Below, piece after piece: positions 52,229 to 60,931 of a DNA stretch of 64,000 nt. The stretch's first letter is position 1; each line of letters opens with the position of its first letter. The notes under the pieces are model-generated. The model saw only the letters and a list, made by a program, of their open reading frames with translations, had not been told where the DNA came from and made no database searches. The stretch spans positions 12,999 to 76,998 of the forward strand of contig DATHDF010000067.1 of NCBI GenBank assembly GCA_035319185.1, read 5' to 3'. A program made the position numbers and the translations under genes. The stretch comes from Fen-1308 sp035319185. Its GTDB lineage: Bacteria > Nitrospirota > Thermodesulfovibrionia > Thermodesulfovibrionales > Dissulfurispiraceae.

Positions 52229-52566
52229 TAGGCTCGCCTGTTTCGATTGGCGCCCGATCTGTTTTCCATCAACACCCGCCAGTAATAGCCTGCTGCGAAT
52301 CCTCCGATGGTGCCTGCAACAAGGAAAACAAAGAGAAGCAGATCACCCTGATCGGTATTGATGAGCGGCTCCCATGCCTCCCTGCCGTGCTCTTTGGCAA
52401 TTTTATTTACTACGGACTCATCGACGCCAGGCCATTTTTCTTCCGCGAAGGAAAGAGAAGCACAGAAGCTGAATATCAGGATTATGACTACAACTACTGC
52501 TGAATAGCCTCTTTGTTTCATTTCTCCCGGATTCTGAATTCTGACTTCCGACTTCTTTTTTCTCAT
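52228..52566 (-). CDS. CbiN-like component of the cobalt transporter
   Basis: 112 residues from ATG 52566 (GGAGG 7 nt upstream, overlapping the cbiM stop as ATGA). An inner ATG at 52521 would give 97 residues. The first 15 residues are encoded by a stretch of near-repeat TTCTGA/GACTTC units and look like an extension. Then come a first membrane segment (YSAVVVVIILIFSFCASLSF), a periplasmic loop (EEKWPGVDESVVNKIAKEHG, then EAWEPLINTDQGD) and a second membrane segment (LLLFVFLVAGTIGGFAAGYY), the two-helix plan of CbiN, which stimulates CbiMQO uptake. Sequence is divergent from enterobacterial CbiN, so I call it CbiN-like. Confidence 0.72.
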   Translation of the reverse strand: MRKKKSEVRIQNPGEMKQRGYSAVVVVIILIFSFCASLSFAEEKWPGVDESVVNKIAKEHGREAWEPLINTDQGDLLLFVFLVAGTIGGFAAGYYWRVLMENRSGANRNRRA

Positions 52567-53321
52567 AGCGCTTCCTCCGCTTTGATAACCCTCATCTTCA
52601 CAAGCAGGTCGGGCCTCTTTTTGTAAAGCAGAGTGACCATGCCTGCAGTGATTGCGCCTTCGAGTATTCCAAGCGGGAGCTGCGTGGGCACAAATGCTGC
52701 AACTATCTGCCAGAATAGCGGCAAGAATTCGGAATCTCCCCTTACCCCCGATGCGAGTTCCAGCGATGTCGTAATGTAAGTCGCCCAATCAGCAAGCAGT
52801 CCGGCTGCAAAGGCAGAGGCGGCCATATTAACTTTTAACGAGCGCAATGCCCTGAAGGTCAGATACCCGGTAAATGATCCCATCACTCCCATTGATACTA
52901 TGTCTGCCCCCCACGTTGTCAACCCGCCATGGGCGAGAAAGAGGGCCTGGATAAGAAGGGCTGCTGCGGTTACCAAAACGCTTACGGACGGGCCGAGGAG
53001 TATCCCTGAAATACCCGTACCGCAAGGATGAGAACATGTCCCCGCAGTCGGCACAGGTATGGGCATGCACGAGATTATGAATACCACCGCCGTCATTAGG
53101 CCGACCAGCGGTTTGAACGAAAGGTCTGCCTCGGACATCTTCCTCAATCTGTAAAGACCGAACGCAATAAAAGGGACCGCAAGCCCGGACCATAACGCTG
53201 CCCAATCAAACGGCAGCAGGCCTTCGGAAATATGCATGGCATAGGCATCTCCTGCCGACGCGACTGAGACACCGGCGCCGGCAAGCAAAACACTTGTCTT
53301 TAAAAACTCAATTGGTTTCAT
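52563..53321 (-). CDS. cbiM: Cobalt ECF transporter S-component CbiM
   Basis: 252 residues. A 28-residue leader (FLKTSVLLAGAGVSVASAGD, then AYA) is followed by MHISEGLLPFDWAALWSGLA. Cleavage before Met29 would leave the N-terminal Met-His-Ile that binds the metal ion in CbiM/NikM proteins. Further motifs are FIISCMPIPVPTAGTCSHPC, then GTGISGILLGPSVSVLV and AHGGLTTWGADIVSMGVMGS. It is the metal-binding subunit for cobalt import and the first of the transporter genes. The start overlaps cbiXC by 4 nt. Cobalt rather than nickel is inferred from the operon. Confidence 0.95.
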   Translation of the reverse strand: MKPIEFLKTSVLLAGAGVSVASAGDAYAMHISEGLLPFDWAALWSGLAVPFIAFGLYRLRKMSEADLSFKPLVGLMTAVVFIISCMPIPVPTAGTCSHPCGTGISGILLGPSVSVLVTAAALLIQALFLAHGGLTTWGADIVSMGVMGSFTGYLTFRALRSLKVNMAASAFAAGLLADWATYITTSLELASGVRGDSEFLPLFWQIVAAFVPTQLPLGILEGAITAGMVTLLYKKRPDLLVKMRVIKAEEAL

Positions 53322-54358
53322 CTTTCATCGGCCATTTTGAGCAATGCGTTTATAATTGCGACGGCAACCGTGCTGCCTCCCTTCCTGCCGAGGTTTGTAA
53401 TAAAGGGCACATCCTGAGAGGAGAGCCTGACTTTTGATTCGTAAGCCTTCACAAATCCGACAGGCACGCCCACAATCAATGCAGGCGCGGCTCCATGTGG
53501 CCTGCCTTCGGAGTGCAAGATATCGAGCAGCTTCAGCAATGCCGTGGGCGCATTGCCAATGGCAATTACCCCGACATTCTGATTCTCTTTCATGGCACGC
53601 GCGATACCCTTTTCTGAACGCGTACTTTTCTCCATGCCGTGCAATGCTGATTCATCATGCGATTCCGCGTAGTCTAATCCGCATATTACCTTTCCGCCCC
53701 ATTTTGAAAGCAGATTCTTGTTTATGCCGGTCTTTACCATTTCGACATCCGTGAGAATATCTCTTCCGGATCGTATCGCTTCAATACCACCCCGTACCGC
53801 TTCAGGATGAAATTTCAGCGAAAGGCCAAGTTCAAAATCGGCTGTGGCGTGTATAACGCGCTTAATAATAGGCAGCTGTTCCGGCGGGAAGCCGCTCAGG
53901 TCGGCTTCTTCTCCTATAATTTCAAAGCTGCGTCTTTCGATTTCTGAAGGCGCGTATCCCCGGCTTGCAAAAATACGCTCCCTTACGATCTCTATCAGTT
54001 TTTCATGCATTCCGAGAGGTTCCGTATAAATGAATTCGACACCCGGGTATTTCCGCGTTGCGTCCGATATCAACTCGGGGATGTCTTTAGTCACATGCAT
54101 GCCGGAATTCAAAAAGAACGGATGAAGAATGATCCGTCTCGCACCTTCCGAGACACTTTCTTCTATGACCGTTTCGATATCCGGATCCGAAAACTGCAGG
54201 TATGCTCCTCTTACGCAATTGTCTTCGCAGCCCGGATGCAGGCTGACATGAAGGGCCTCCGCAAGAGAGGCGATTGTATTGGCCTCCCTGCGAGGGCTTC
54301 CATGCCCTATAATTATTATTCGCTCAGGGCTTCCCCCTGCAGCATTGAATGCCGTCAT
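53318..54358 (-). CDS. CbiX-CbiC fusion: sirohydrochlorin cobaltochelatase and cobalt-precorrin-8 methylmutase
   Basis: 346 residues from ATG 54358 (GGAGG about 8 nt upstream); the longer frame would run into cbiA. Residues 1-125 are a short CbiX: IIIIGHGSPRREANTIASLA, LHPFFLNSGMHVTKDIPELI with both metal-chelatase His, and VEFIYTEPLGMHEKLIEI. The rest is CbiC: EIERRSFEIIGEEADLSGFP, IIKRVIHATADFELGLSLKF, KTGINKNLLSKWGGKVICGL and LIVGVPVGFVKAYESKVRLS. CbiX inserts Co2+ early in the anaerobic route; CbiC shifts a methyl from C11 to C12 late in it. Fusion of non-consecutive steps is unusual. Confidence 0.93.
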   Translation of the reverse strand: MTAFNAAGGSPERIIIIGHGSPRREANTIASLAEALHVSLHPGCEDNCVRGAYLQFSDPDIETVIEESVSEGARRIILHPFFLNSGMHVTKDIPELISDATRKYPGVEFIYTEPLGMHEKLIEIVRERIFASRGYAPSEIERRSFEIIGEEADLSGFPPEQLPIIKRVIHATADFELGLSLKFHPEAVRGGIEAIRSGRDILTDVEMVKTGINKNLLSKWGGKVICGLDYAESHDESALHGMEKSTRSEKGIARAMKENQNVGVIAIGNAPTALLKLLDILHSEGRPHGAAPALIVGVPVGFVKAYESKVRLSSQDVPFITNLGRKGGSTVAVAIINALLKMADER

Positions 54359-54398
54359 TATCACGCCTCCTCGGGTGCCCTGGGAATGTGCACCTTCC

Positions 54399-55778
54399 TT
54401 ATGGTCTCTCGGCCCATGCATTTTCCTTGATGAAATTTACAAAGTGACGGGCCGATCTCTGATTGCTGCCGAAGTGAATGTGTACATAGCTTGCCAGCGC
54501 GCTTCCGATACTATATCCCTCGCAACCAAGGGATGACCCCTGTGCATCGACGATATCGTATATCTTTTTCAGGCCCGATATCGCCACATCCTGCCCGGAC
54601 GCCACCGCGGAGTAATGGAATTCGTGACCACGCAGCGTAGCGCCGGCACGTCCCAAGATGCAAGGCTCTTTCAATGTTATCTCACGATAGCCAAGCCCGC
54701 TTCGCCGTTTCTGCATTTCGGTCTCGAAAGGGAAAATCCCGGTCATATCGAAAAGATGTCCGCCAAAATCCCGAATGCCCTTCGAAAGGTACATCAGCCC
54801 GCCGCACTCTGCGTAGACAGGCCTGCCGGAGGAAGCCCAGGCACGGATGCTCTCGATCATGGAGCTGTTTGCAGACAGCTGTTCCGCGTGCAGCTCCGGA
54901 TAGCCGCCGCCGATATATAGAGCATTGATATTGGGCGGAAGCTCGCTGTCCCATAACGGGCTGAAAGTTACGATCTCTGCACCCGATTCCCGAAGCAAGT
55001 CAAGATTCTCATCATAATAGAAAGAAAACGCAATATCGCGTGCTATGCCGATCCGCATGGTGAGTGCGACGCGGCCGGGCCTTGAGACAAAGCGGCCGCA
55101 TATATCATCATTTTCCAGGTCCGACAGCTCAATAATACGGTCAATGTCAACGTTGGCTTCTACCTGCGATGCAAGCGCCTCGACCTGTATCCTGGTCATC
55201 GGCATCTCGTCCGCCGTAGCCAGTCCCAAATGGCGTGAAGGCATCTCGACATCAGCGTCCCTCAGGACATAACCCAGGACTTCCACATCCCGCTGCACTG
55301 AATTCTTGAGTCGTTCATAATGCCGCGCAGAACCGACCCTGTTGAATATCACCCCGGCAAGCTTAACCCCGCTCGCTTCGGTCCACGCGGCGTATCCATG
55401 GACGAGCGCACCTGCGCTTTCGGCCATGCCGTATGCATCAACCACAAGTATCACTGGAAGCCCAAGCATGCATGCCAGCGCCGAAGTGCCCTGGGCCCCG
55501 TCAAAGAGCCCCATCACACCCTCGACAACCGCTATATCTGCCGAGCCGGCGTAACGACAGAATGAGCTCCTGACGCCGTCATCCCCGCACATCCAGAGGT
55601 CGAGATTGATCGCCTGTCTGCCTGTAGCCAGCCGGTGAACCCCGGCGTCGATGAAATCCGGTCCGGCCTTGAACGACTGCACCGAAGTTCCCCTGCCCGT
55701 CAACGCAGCCAGGATGCCGAGCGTCACGGTGGTTTTACCGCAGCCGCTGTGAGTGCCTGATATGACAAGCCCTTTCAT
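54399..55778 (-). CDS. cbiA: Cobyrinate a,c-diamide synthase CbiA
   Basis: 459 residues. GLVISGTHSGCGKTTVTLGI is the ATP-binding P-loop of the dethiobiotin-synthetase-like domain; FKAGPDFIDAGVHRLATGRQ, VVEGVMGLFDGAQGTSALAC and GVIFNRVGSARHY follow. The C-terminal glutamine amidotransferase domain has ALYIGGGYPELHAEQLSANS and PVYAECGGLMYLSKGI with the nucleophile Cys, and GHEFHYSAVASG. It amidates the a and c side chains of cob(II)yrinate. ATG overlaps the cobD stop by 4 nt (55775-55778). Confidence 0.96.
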   Translation of the reverse strand: MKGLVISGTHSGCGKTTVTLGILAALTGRGTSVQSFKAGPDFIDAGVHRLATGRQAINLDLWMCGDDGVRSSFCRYAGSADIAVVEGVMGLFDGAQGTSALACMLGLPVILVVDAYGMAESAGALVHGYAAWTEASGVKLAGVIFNRVGSARHYERLKNSVQRDVEVLGYVLRDADVEMPSRHLGLATADEMPMTRIQVEALASQVEANVDIDRIIELSDLENDDICGRFVSRPGRVALTMRIGIARDIAFSFYYDENLDLLRESGAEIVTFSPLWDSELPPNINALYIGGGYPELHAEQLSANSSMIESIRAWASSGRPVYAECGGLMYLSKGIRDFGGHLFDMTGIFPFETEMQKRRSGLGYREITLKEPCILGRAGATLRGHEFHYSAVASGQDVAISGLKKIYDIVDAQGSSLGCEGYSIGSALASYVHIHFGSNQRSARHFVNFIKENAWAERP

Positions 55779-56827
55779 AAAACTGTGAGCTCCCTCAACA
55801 ATCTGGAATTCTCCCTTCGCGTTCTGACCGCCGCCCTGATGTAGGAGCCGTCTAATCCCATAAAATTAGAACAATCACGCACCAATATTCCCTTTTCGCG
55901 CAGCCTTACGGATATATTATACGCGGTGCCGGCAGCTTTGAGCAGATAGAAATTCGCCCTCGACGGGACATATTGAATGTCCAGGCGCCTGAAGCCCTTT
56001 TCGAGAAATTCCTTTTCCTTTGCCAGAAATGTAAATGTCCGTTTTTTGTAATCGTCGTCCCGCAACGCGACCACCCCTGCCGCCTGCGCCAGACTGTTCA
56101 CTGTCCAGGGTTCCTTGTGACTGCGGACAAGATCCAGCCGTGCCGGATTGATGACTGCGTAACCGAGCCTCAATCCGGATAGCGCATAAAACTTTGTCAT
56201 GGACCTGATGACGATCAATGACGGATATTCAGAAACCTTCCTGATTACAGACTCGTCCGGGACGAAATCAATAAAGGCCTCATCGACTACCAGGCAGCAT
56301 CCGGATTCCTCGGCAGCCTGAGCGATTCGCAGCATATTGGATGCACTCACCAGCCCGCCCGTCGGGTTGTTTGGGTTGCAGATGAAGGCCATGTCACAGC
56401 CTTTAGCAGCTTTGATAAAGGCATCCACGTCGAGTTTGAAGTTATCTTTTTCGAGCATGGTAAAGCGCCTTATCCTTGAGCCGGACAAGACATGGACAGC
56501 ATTTTCATACTCTGAAAACGCCGGGGCTGTAACAAGGACCCGTTTAGGTTGCAATGCCCGTACTACCAAATATATGAGCTCGGTGCTGCCGTTTCCGCAA
56601 ATGATCGATTCCGGTGACACGCCGATTGACTTCGAGACCTCCCCGGTCAATTCCGTTGACGAAATATCTGGGTAGTGACGGAGGCGTCCGAGATTCCGAC
56701 GCAGTTCATCCTGCACGCTCCTCGGGGTTCCAAGTGGGTTGATGGAGGCACTGAAATCGATTATGCGGTCAAGCGGGATACCGAGCTCCCTTGAAGCCGC
56801 ATAGACGTCCCCGCCGTGCCCTACCAT
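55775..56827 (-). CDS. cobD: L-threonine-O-3-phosphate decarboxylase CobD
   Basis: 350 residues of the fold-type I aminotransferase family. MVGHGGDVYAASRELGIPLD and IIDFSASINPLGTPRSVQDE are the CobD opening; FICNPNNPTGGLVSASNM, VVDEAFIDFVPDESV and SMTKFYALSGLRLGYAVINP (PLP lysine in SMTK) are the PLP-binding blocks. It makes (R)-1-amino-2-propanol O-2-phosphate, the linker between the corrin ring and the nucleotide loop. Sequence alone cannot fully exclude a histidinol-phosphate aminotransferase, but the N-terminal GHGGD motif and the operon position fix it. The start overlaps cbiB by 7 nt. Confidence 0.93.
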   Translation of the reverse strand: MVGHGGDVYAASRELGIPLDRIIDFSASINPLGTPRSVQDELRRNLGRLRHYPDISSTELTGEVSKSIGVSPESIICGNGSTELIYLVVRALQPKRVLVTAPAFSEYENAVHVLSGSRIRRFTMLEKDNFKLDVDAFIKAAKGCDMAFICNPNNPTGGLVSASNMLRIAQAAEESGCCLVVDEAFIDFVPDESVIRKVSEYPSLIVIRSMTKFYALSGLRLGYAVINPARLDLVRSHKEPWTVNSLAQAAGVVALRDDDYKKRTFTFLAKEKEFLEKGFRRLDIQYVPSRANFYLLKAAGTAYNISVRLREKGILVRDCSNFMGLDGSYIRAAVRTRRENSRLLRELTVL

Positions 56828-57828
56828 ATCAAGCCCTTGACAAGCATTATGGAAATGGATAGCGCAAGCCCCAGCAGGGAAGAGATCAAAATAATTTTGA
56901 GGGCATCCTCTGCTGCAGAGAGGTAGTCGGCAGTAGGCTCTTCACCGATATTCGGCTTGCTGACGAGGATTCCGCCATAGGTCGACGGCCCTCCAAGCAT
57001 TACGCCGAGGCCTCCTGCTATAGCGGCCTCAGGGACACCGCTGTTGGGGCTGGAATGCTTTCTTCCATCGCGCATCATAACTTCAAACGATCTCCACGCT
57101 GTAGCTATCGAGGCATGCGTCCGCGCAAAGGAACAAAAGATCAATACAGCCAGCACTATCAGGCCTCCGGAGATCCGTGCCGGCAGATAGTTGGCAATGT
57201 CGTCAAGCCTTGCAGAGGCCCAGCCGATGTCAACATACTTGTCGTTCTTATATCCGACCATGGAGTCCAGGGTGTTTATTGCTTTATACGCCATTGCCAG
57301 TGGCAATCCACCGAGCGAAAAATAGAACAGCGGCGCAACGATGCCGTCCGACAGATTTTCGGCTAGCGTCTCTATAGTGGCCTTAAGAATGTCCTTGTCG
57401 GAGAGGCTTGCCGTATCACGGCCAACTATCATGCTGAGGCTATGTCTTGCCTCTGCTACAGCACCGTCTTTTACCGCCGCGATCACCGCCCTGGCCGAAC
57501 ACAGAAGGTCCTTAACTGCGATAGTTGTAGCAGTAAGCACGACAGCGAAGATGATTCCTATGAATGAGGATACGCCTCCCGCGTTCAAGTTTTTCATAAT
57601 CAGCGCATTGATAGCGGAAAACGAAACAAAAACCGCTCCGACAACCGAAGCCGCAAGCATGATTCCTCCTGTTCTCGCAAGCCGCTTCGTGCTGAAAAAC
57701 CTTCGGATCACGCTTTCCATTATGTTTATGCCCTTCCCGATAATCCTCACCGGATGAGGCAGACAGCGAGGGTCTCCGACGATCAGGTCTAGTCCGAAAG
57801 CTGCGGCTAATATCAGCATATCAGTCAT
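56821..57828 (-). CDS. cbiB: Adenosylcobinamide-phosphate synthase CbiB
   Basis: 335 residues, integral membrane. LILAAAFGLDLIVGDPRCLP followed by HPVRIIGKGINIMESVIRRF is the family N-terminus, ETLAENLSDGIVAPLFYFSL and LGGLPLAMAYKAINTLDSMV carry conserved charged and aromatic residues, and PNSGVPEAAIAGGLGVMLGG followed by PSTYGG is the C-terminal hallmark. It joins aminopropanol phosphate made by CobD to adenosylcobyric acid at the membrane. ATG overlaps the cbiP stop by 4 nt. Confidence 0.96.
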   Translation of the reverse strand: MTDMLILAAAFGLDLIVGDPRCLPHPVRIIGKGINIMESVIRRFFSTKRLARTGGIMLAASVVGAVFVSFSAINALIMKNLNAGGVSSFIGIIFAVVLTATTIAVKDLLCSARAVIAAVKDGAVAEARHSLSMIVGRDTASLSDKDILKATIETLAENLSDGIVAPLFYFSLGGLPLAMAYKAINTLDSMVGYKNDKYVDIGWASARLDDIANYLPARISGGLIVLAVLIFCSFARTHASIATAWRSFEVMMRDGRKHSSPNSGVPEAAIAGGLGVMLGGPSTYGGILVSKPNIGEEPTADYLSAAEDALKIILISSLLGLALSISIMLVKGLIW

Positions 57829-59348
57829 AGCTTGAGAAGCCTGTCTATAAATTCCATATCGATATTGTCTTTAACCATCGACGCAATACCGTCGATTGCC
57901 GCGTCCCTCATCATCGCGTAGTCGAGGCCGCTTTCGAGCCCAGGCAGATTCTTTGTCGCCCTCAGGCCGTTGATCACGGCTCGTCTGAAGGGGTCATTGT
58001 CGAAGATGCCGTGCAGGTAAGTGCCCCAGCAGTTGCCCTTCATAGAGCCGTCAAGCATCTCTTCTCCGTTGTCCGGCAGGCGCCTTATCCGGAAAAGCCC
58101 GATGTCACCGCTGCTAGTACCCATATGGATTTCGTATCCGCGCAGTTTTTGCCCTCCGTCCTGTAATTGAACGCTCAGCAGGTTCCTGAATTGCGTGCCG
58201 ATCGGCACTGCTTCTGTTTGGCATGTAGTCTTTACGTCTTCGAAGCCGGTCTCTATGTCCAGCAATCCAAGGCCGTCCGTCTCAGCGAATATGCTCTCAA
58301 TCCCATGTGGGTCGTATATCTTGCGTCCCAACATCTGGTATCCGCCGCACATCCCGACAACCACGATGCCTTTCGAAGCGGCCTTTTTGATGCTCCGGTC
58401 CAGGCCCATCTCACGCAGGTATAGCAGGTCTTTGACGGTGTTCTTCGTTCCGGGTATTATGACCATGTCGCAATTCTCTATGTCGGCCCGGTTATCCGAG
58501 AAGATCAGCTCGACGTCTGGTTCATGCATCAGCGCGTCGAAGTCGGTGAAATTGGAGATGTACTTCAATCTGACCACGACTACTCTTATCGCTTTTGCGG
58601 GTGCAGTGAACTGCGCCCCTACATGTCTGGATAGGGCAAGCCCGTCTTCTTCCGGAAGTCCGGCGCGGTCAAACCATGGAATGACACCGACAACAGGCGT
58701 AGCGGTTTTTTGTCTTATCATGTCGAGGCCAGGCTTGAGGATTTCCATGTCTCCGCGGAATTTGTTGATGATAAATCCTCTGATCCTGCGGCGGTCACGG
58801 CCCAGAAGCTTTACCGTGCCGTATAACGATGCGAACACACCGCCCTTGTCTATGTCGCCTACAAGAAGCACCGGGGCTTTCGCGTATTTCGCAACGGACA
58901 TGTTTACTATGTCCGCATCCATAAGGTTGATCTCCGCAGGGCTTCCGGCCCCTTCGATCACGATTATTTCGTGCCGCTTAGAAAGGACGTCAAACGAAGT
59001 CCTGGCAGCCTCCCATGCACTATCTTTGAACGCGTAATATTCCTGCGCCTTCATGCTGCTGTGCACCCTGCCGTGAATGATGACCTGGCAGCCGCTTTCG
59101 CCCTGGGCTTTCAGCAATATCGGATTCATATGCACGGTCGGTTCGAGCCTGGCGGCCTCGGCCTGCAGCGCCTGCGCCCTTCCTATCTCGCCTCCCTCAG
59201 CGGTGATGAATGAATTGAGGGCCATGTTCTGGGATTTGAAGGGTGCGACATCGATGCCCTTTTGATTCAGAATCCGGCAGAGTGCGGCCACCAGCAAACT
59301 CTTGCCTGCGCCCGATCCTGTGCCCTGTATCATTAAAGCCCTAGACAT
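57825..59348 (-). CDS. cbiP: Cobyric acid synthase CbiP/CobQ
   Basis: 507 residues. RALMIQGTGSGAGKSLLVAA has the P-loop; NMALNSFITAEGGEIGRAQA, VHMNPILLKAQGESGCQVII and APVLLVGDIDKGGVFASLYG are diagnostic of CobQ/CbiP. The C-terminal amidotransferase has VVVGMCGGYQMLGRKIYDPH, with nucleophile Cys, and GYEIHMGTSSG and NCWGTYLHGIFDNDPFR. It amidates the b, d, e and g side chains using glutamine. ATG overlaps the phosphatase stop by 8 nt. Confidence 0.97.
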   Translation of the reverse strand: MSRALMIQGTGSGAGKSLLVAALCRILNQKGIDVAPFKSQNMALNSFITAEGGEIGRAQALQAEAARLEPTVHMNPILLKAQGESGCQVIIHGRVHSSMKAQEYYAFKDSAWEAARTSFDVLSKRHEIIVIEGAGSPAEINLMDADIVNMSVAKYAKAPVLLVGDIDKGGVFASLYGTVKLLGRDRRRIRGFIINKFRGDMEILKPGLDMIRQKTATPVVGVIPWFDRAGLPEEDGLALSRHVGAQFTAPAKAIRVVVVRLKYISNFTDFDALMHEPDVELIFSDNRADIENCDMVIIPGTKNTVKDLLYLREMGLDRSIKKAASKGIVVVGMCGGYQMLGRKIYDPHGIESIFAETDGLGLLDIETGFEDVKTTCQTEAVPIGTQFRNLLSVQLQDGGQKLRGYEIHMGTSSGDIGLFRIRRLPDNGEEMLDGSMKGNCWGTYLHGIFDNDPFRRAVINGLRATKNLPGLESGLDYAMMRDAAIDGIASMVKDNIDMEFIDRLLKL

Positions 59349-59967
59349 TAGGGCCTCCGTTCAGCAGTTTGACCACAGGATAGCCGTCATAAAAATTTAT
59401 GATATTTACCGAGCCGTTTCCCTGCTCGATCCTGAATATGTGCTCCAGCGGAATATTCAGGATGTGACACAGAATAACCCTGTTTACCCCCCCGTGTGCC
59501 GCAATCGCAATCATCTCGCCATCGCCGTGACCGGACAAAATTGCCTCAAGCGCGGCAACCGCCCTGTCACGGACAGCGACTGTGCTCTCCCCTCCGATGG
59601 GGCGGTGTTTGAGCGGGTCATTTGCCCAGGCCTCAAATTCCCTGGGATATTGCAGTCTGATTTCGTCGAAGGTCATGCCCTCCCATTTCCCAAAATGGCG
59701 CTCCCGGAGGTCCGAGACTATAATCGGCGCCAATCCAAATGGCCCGGCCAGAATCTCGGCGCTCCTGAAGGCCCTGGAAAGCGGGGATGAATAAACCGCC
59801 GAAAGGAATAAATTACCCAACGTGGCCTTTATAAAATCTGCGGTGCGTTCTATCTGTTCGACGCCATATTCCGACATGGGCACATCTATACTGCCCTTGT
59901 ATCTTTTTTCTTCATTGCCCACGGTTGCCCCGTGTCTGATCAGATAGAGTGTTGTAACCACAAGCAT
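59341..59967 (-). CDS. cobC: Alpha-ribazole phosphatase-like histidine phosphatase CobC
   Basis: 208 residues of the phosphoglycerate-mutase/histidine phosphatase superfamily. LYLIRHGATVGNEEKRYKGS carries the catalytic His in RHG; SSPLSRAFRSAEILA, LRERHFGKWEGMTFDEIRLQ and IAAHGGVNRVILCHILNIPL supply the other active-site Arg, Glu and His residues. Context between cobS and cbiP identifies the substrate as alpha-ribazole-5'-phosphate or adenosylcobalamin-5'-phosphate, whose phosphate it removes. Overlaps cobS by 28 nt, which is longer than the other overlaps in this operon. Confidence 0.88.
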   Translation of the reverse strand: MLVVTTLYLIRHGATVGNEEKRYKGSIDVPMSEYGVEQIERTADFIKATLGNLFLSAVYSSPLSRAFRSAEILAGPFGLAPIIVSDLRERHFGKWEGMTFDEIRLQYPREFEAWANDPLKHRPIGGESTVAVRDRAVAALEAILSGHGDGEMIAIAAHGGVNRVILCHILNIPLEHIFRIEQGNGSVNIINFYDGYPVVKLLNGGPNV

Positions 59968-60749
59968 GCACCTGTCAAATAAAATATTTCGCCGACCTCG
60001 CTCAATGCGCCGAGGGTATCGCCCGTGAGTCCGCCGAACTTAAACGAAAAGAAATGTACAGCCGCAAGAGAGATTAGATATCCAGCCGGGAAAATGCCGA
60101 GCATCAGCCATCCATCCGGTCCGAACTGGCGAGCGTAGCGCAGGACAAAAATCACGCCGAAGATCGCCAGGGCGAGGATGGATGAAACCATTAACATTGC
60201 CGGGGTATCCGGTCCGATGAACATCTTGCCGAGCCCATCGGCCCTCGCCGATGTCCCGTGATACATGGCCGGCACCATCAGCCACTTCGAGAACACAGGC
60301 ATTAGGAAAAGCACAGCGAGCGAAGCAACACCGGCGGGAAGGGCAAGCACTGTGCTCACCAATACGAATTTGAGCAGTATAACAGTCACTATCGCTACGA
60401 CTCCTATCGCCCCGGTTGTGCTGTCCTTCATGACAGCAAGCCTCTTTCCACGGTCAACCATCAGGTTACCCGATGACTTGACTGCAAGCGCATCGAAGGT
60501 GTCTGCAAGGCCGTCGAGGTGAAAGCCGCCGTTGATAAGGATCGACATTGCTATAACGAACGCGCTGACGATACCAACCGGGAATATCATGCTCAGGCCT
60601 GCGGCTGTTGCAAAGAGAATAAGTCCCTGCAGGGCCCCGGCAACAGGAAAGGCCGACGAGCAGCGGGCGATATCCCGGTCAGAAATATCACCGCCGACTC
60701 TCACCGGCAGTATGGTCAGAAACTGTATGGCCAATAATATGGATCGCAT
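59940..60749 (-). CDS. cobS: Adenosylcobinamide-GDP ribazoletransferase CobS
   Basis: 269 residues, about six hydrophobic helices. AIQFLTILPVRVGGDISDRD, then INGGFHLDGLADTFDALAVK with the metal-binding HLDGLADTxDA motif, RLAVMKDSTTGAIGVVAIVT and KFGGLTGDTLGALSEVGEIF are the CobS/CobV pattern. It joins the activated corrin (GDP form) to alpha-ribazole phosphate at the membrane. An N-terminal helix (MRSILLAIQF) starts the protein; a gap of about 180 nt separates it from cobT upstream, with no clear promoter seen there. Confidence 0.96.
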   Translation of the reverse strand: MRSILLAIQFLTILPVRVGGDISDRDIARCSSAFPVAGALQGLILFATAAGLSMIFPVGIVSAFVIAMSILINGGFHLDGLADTFDALAVKSSGNLMVDRGKRLAVMKDSTTGAIGVVAIVTVILLKFVLVSTVLALPAGVASLAVLFLMPVFSKWLMVPAMYHGTSARADGLGKMFIGPDTPAMLMVSSILALAIFGVIFVLRYARQFGPDGWLMLGIFPAGYLISLAAVHFFSFKFGGLTGDTLGALSEVGEIFYLTGACLWLQHSI

Positions 60750-60931
60750 AAATTCATTTCGGCATGAGGATGACTGGTTTTCAGTGCGATGTCTGGGTTC
60801 TCAGGGGCGCGCGAGCGGCCAGGGCAAATGTTACGCTGAGAAAAAATACGTATTCTCTTGCCGACATCCTATTTCCTCTCAAAGAATAATTCATCACACT
60901 GGAAAATAGTCATCCTCGTGCCGACTACATC

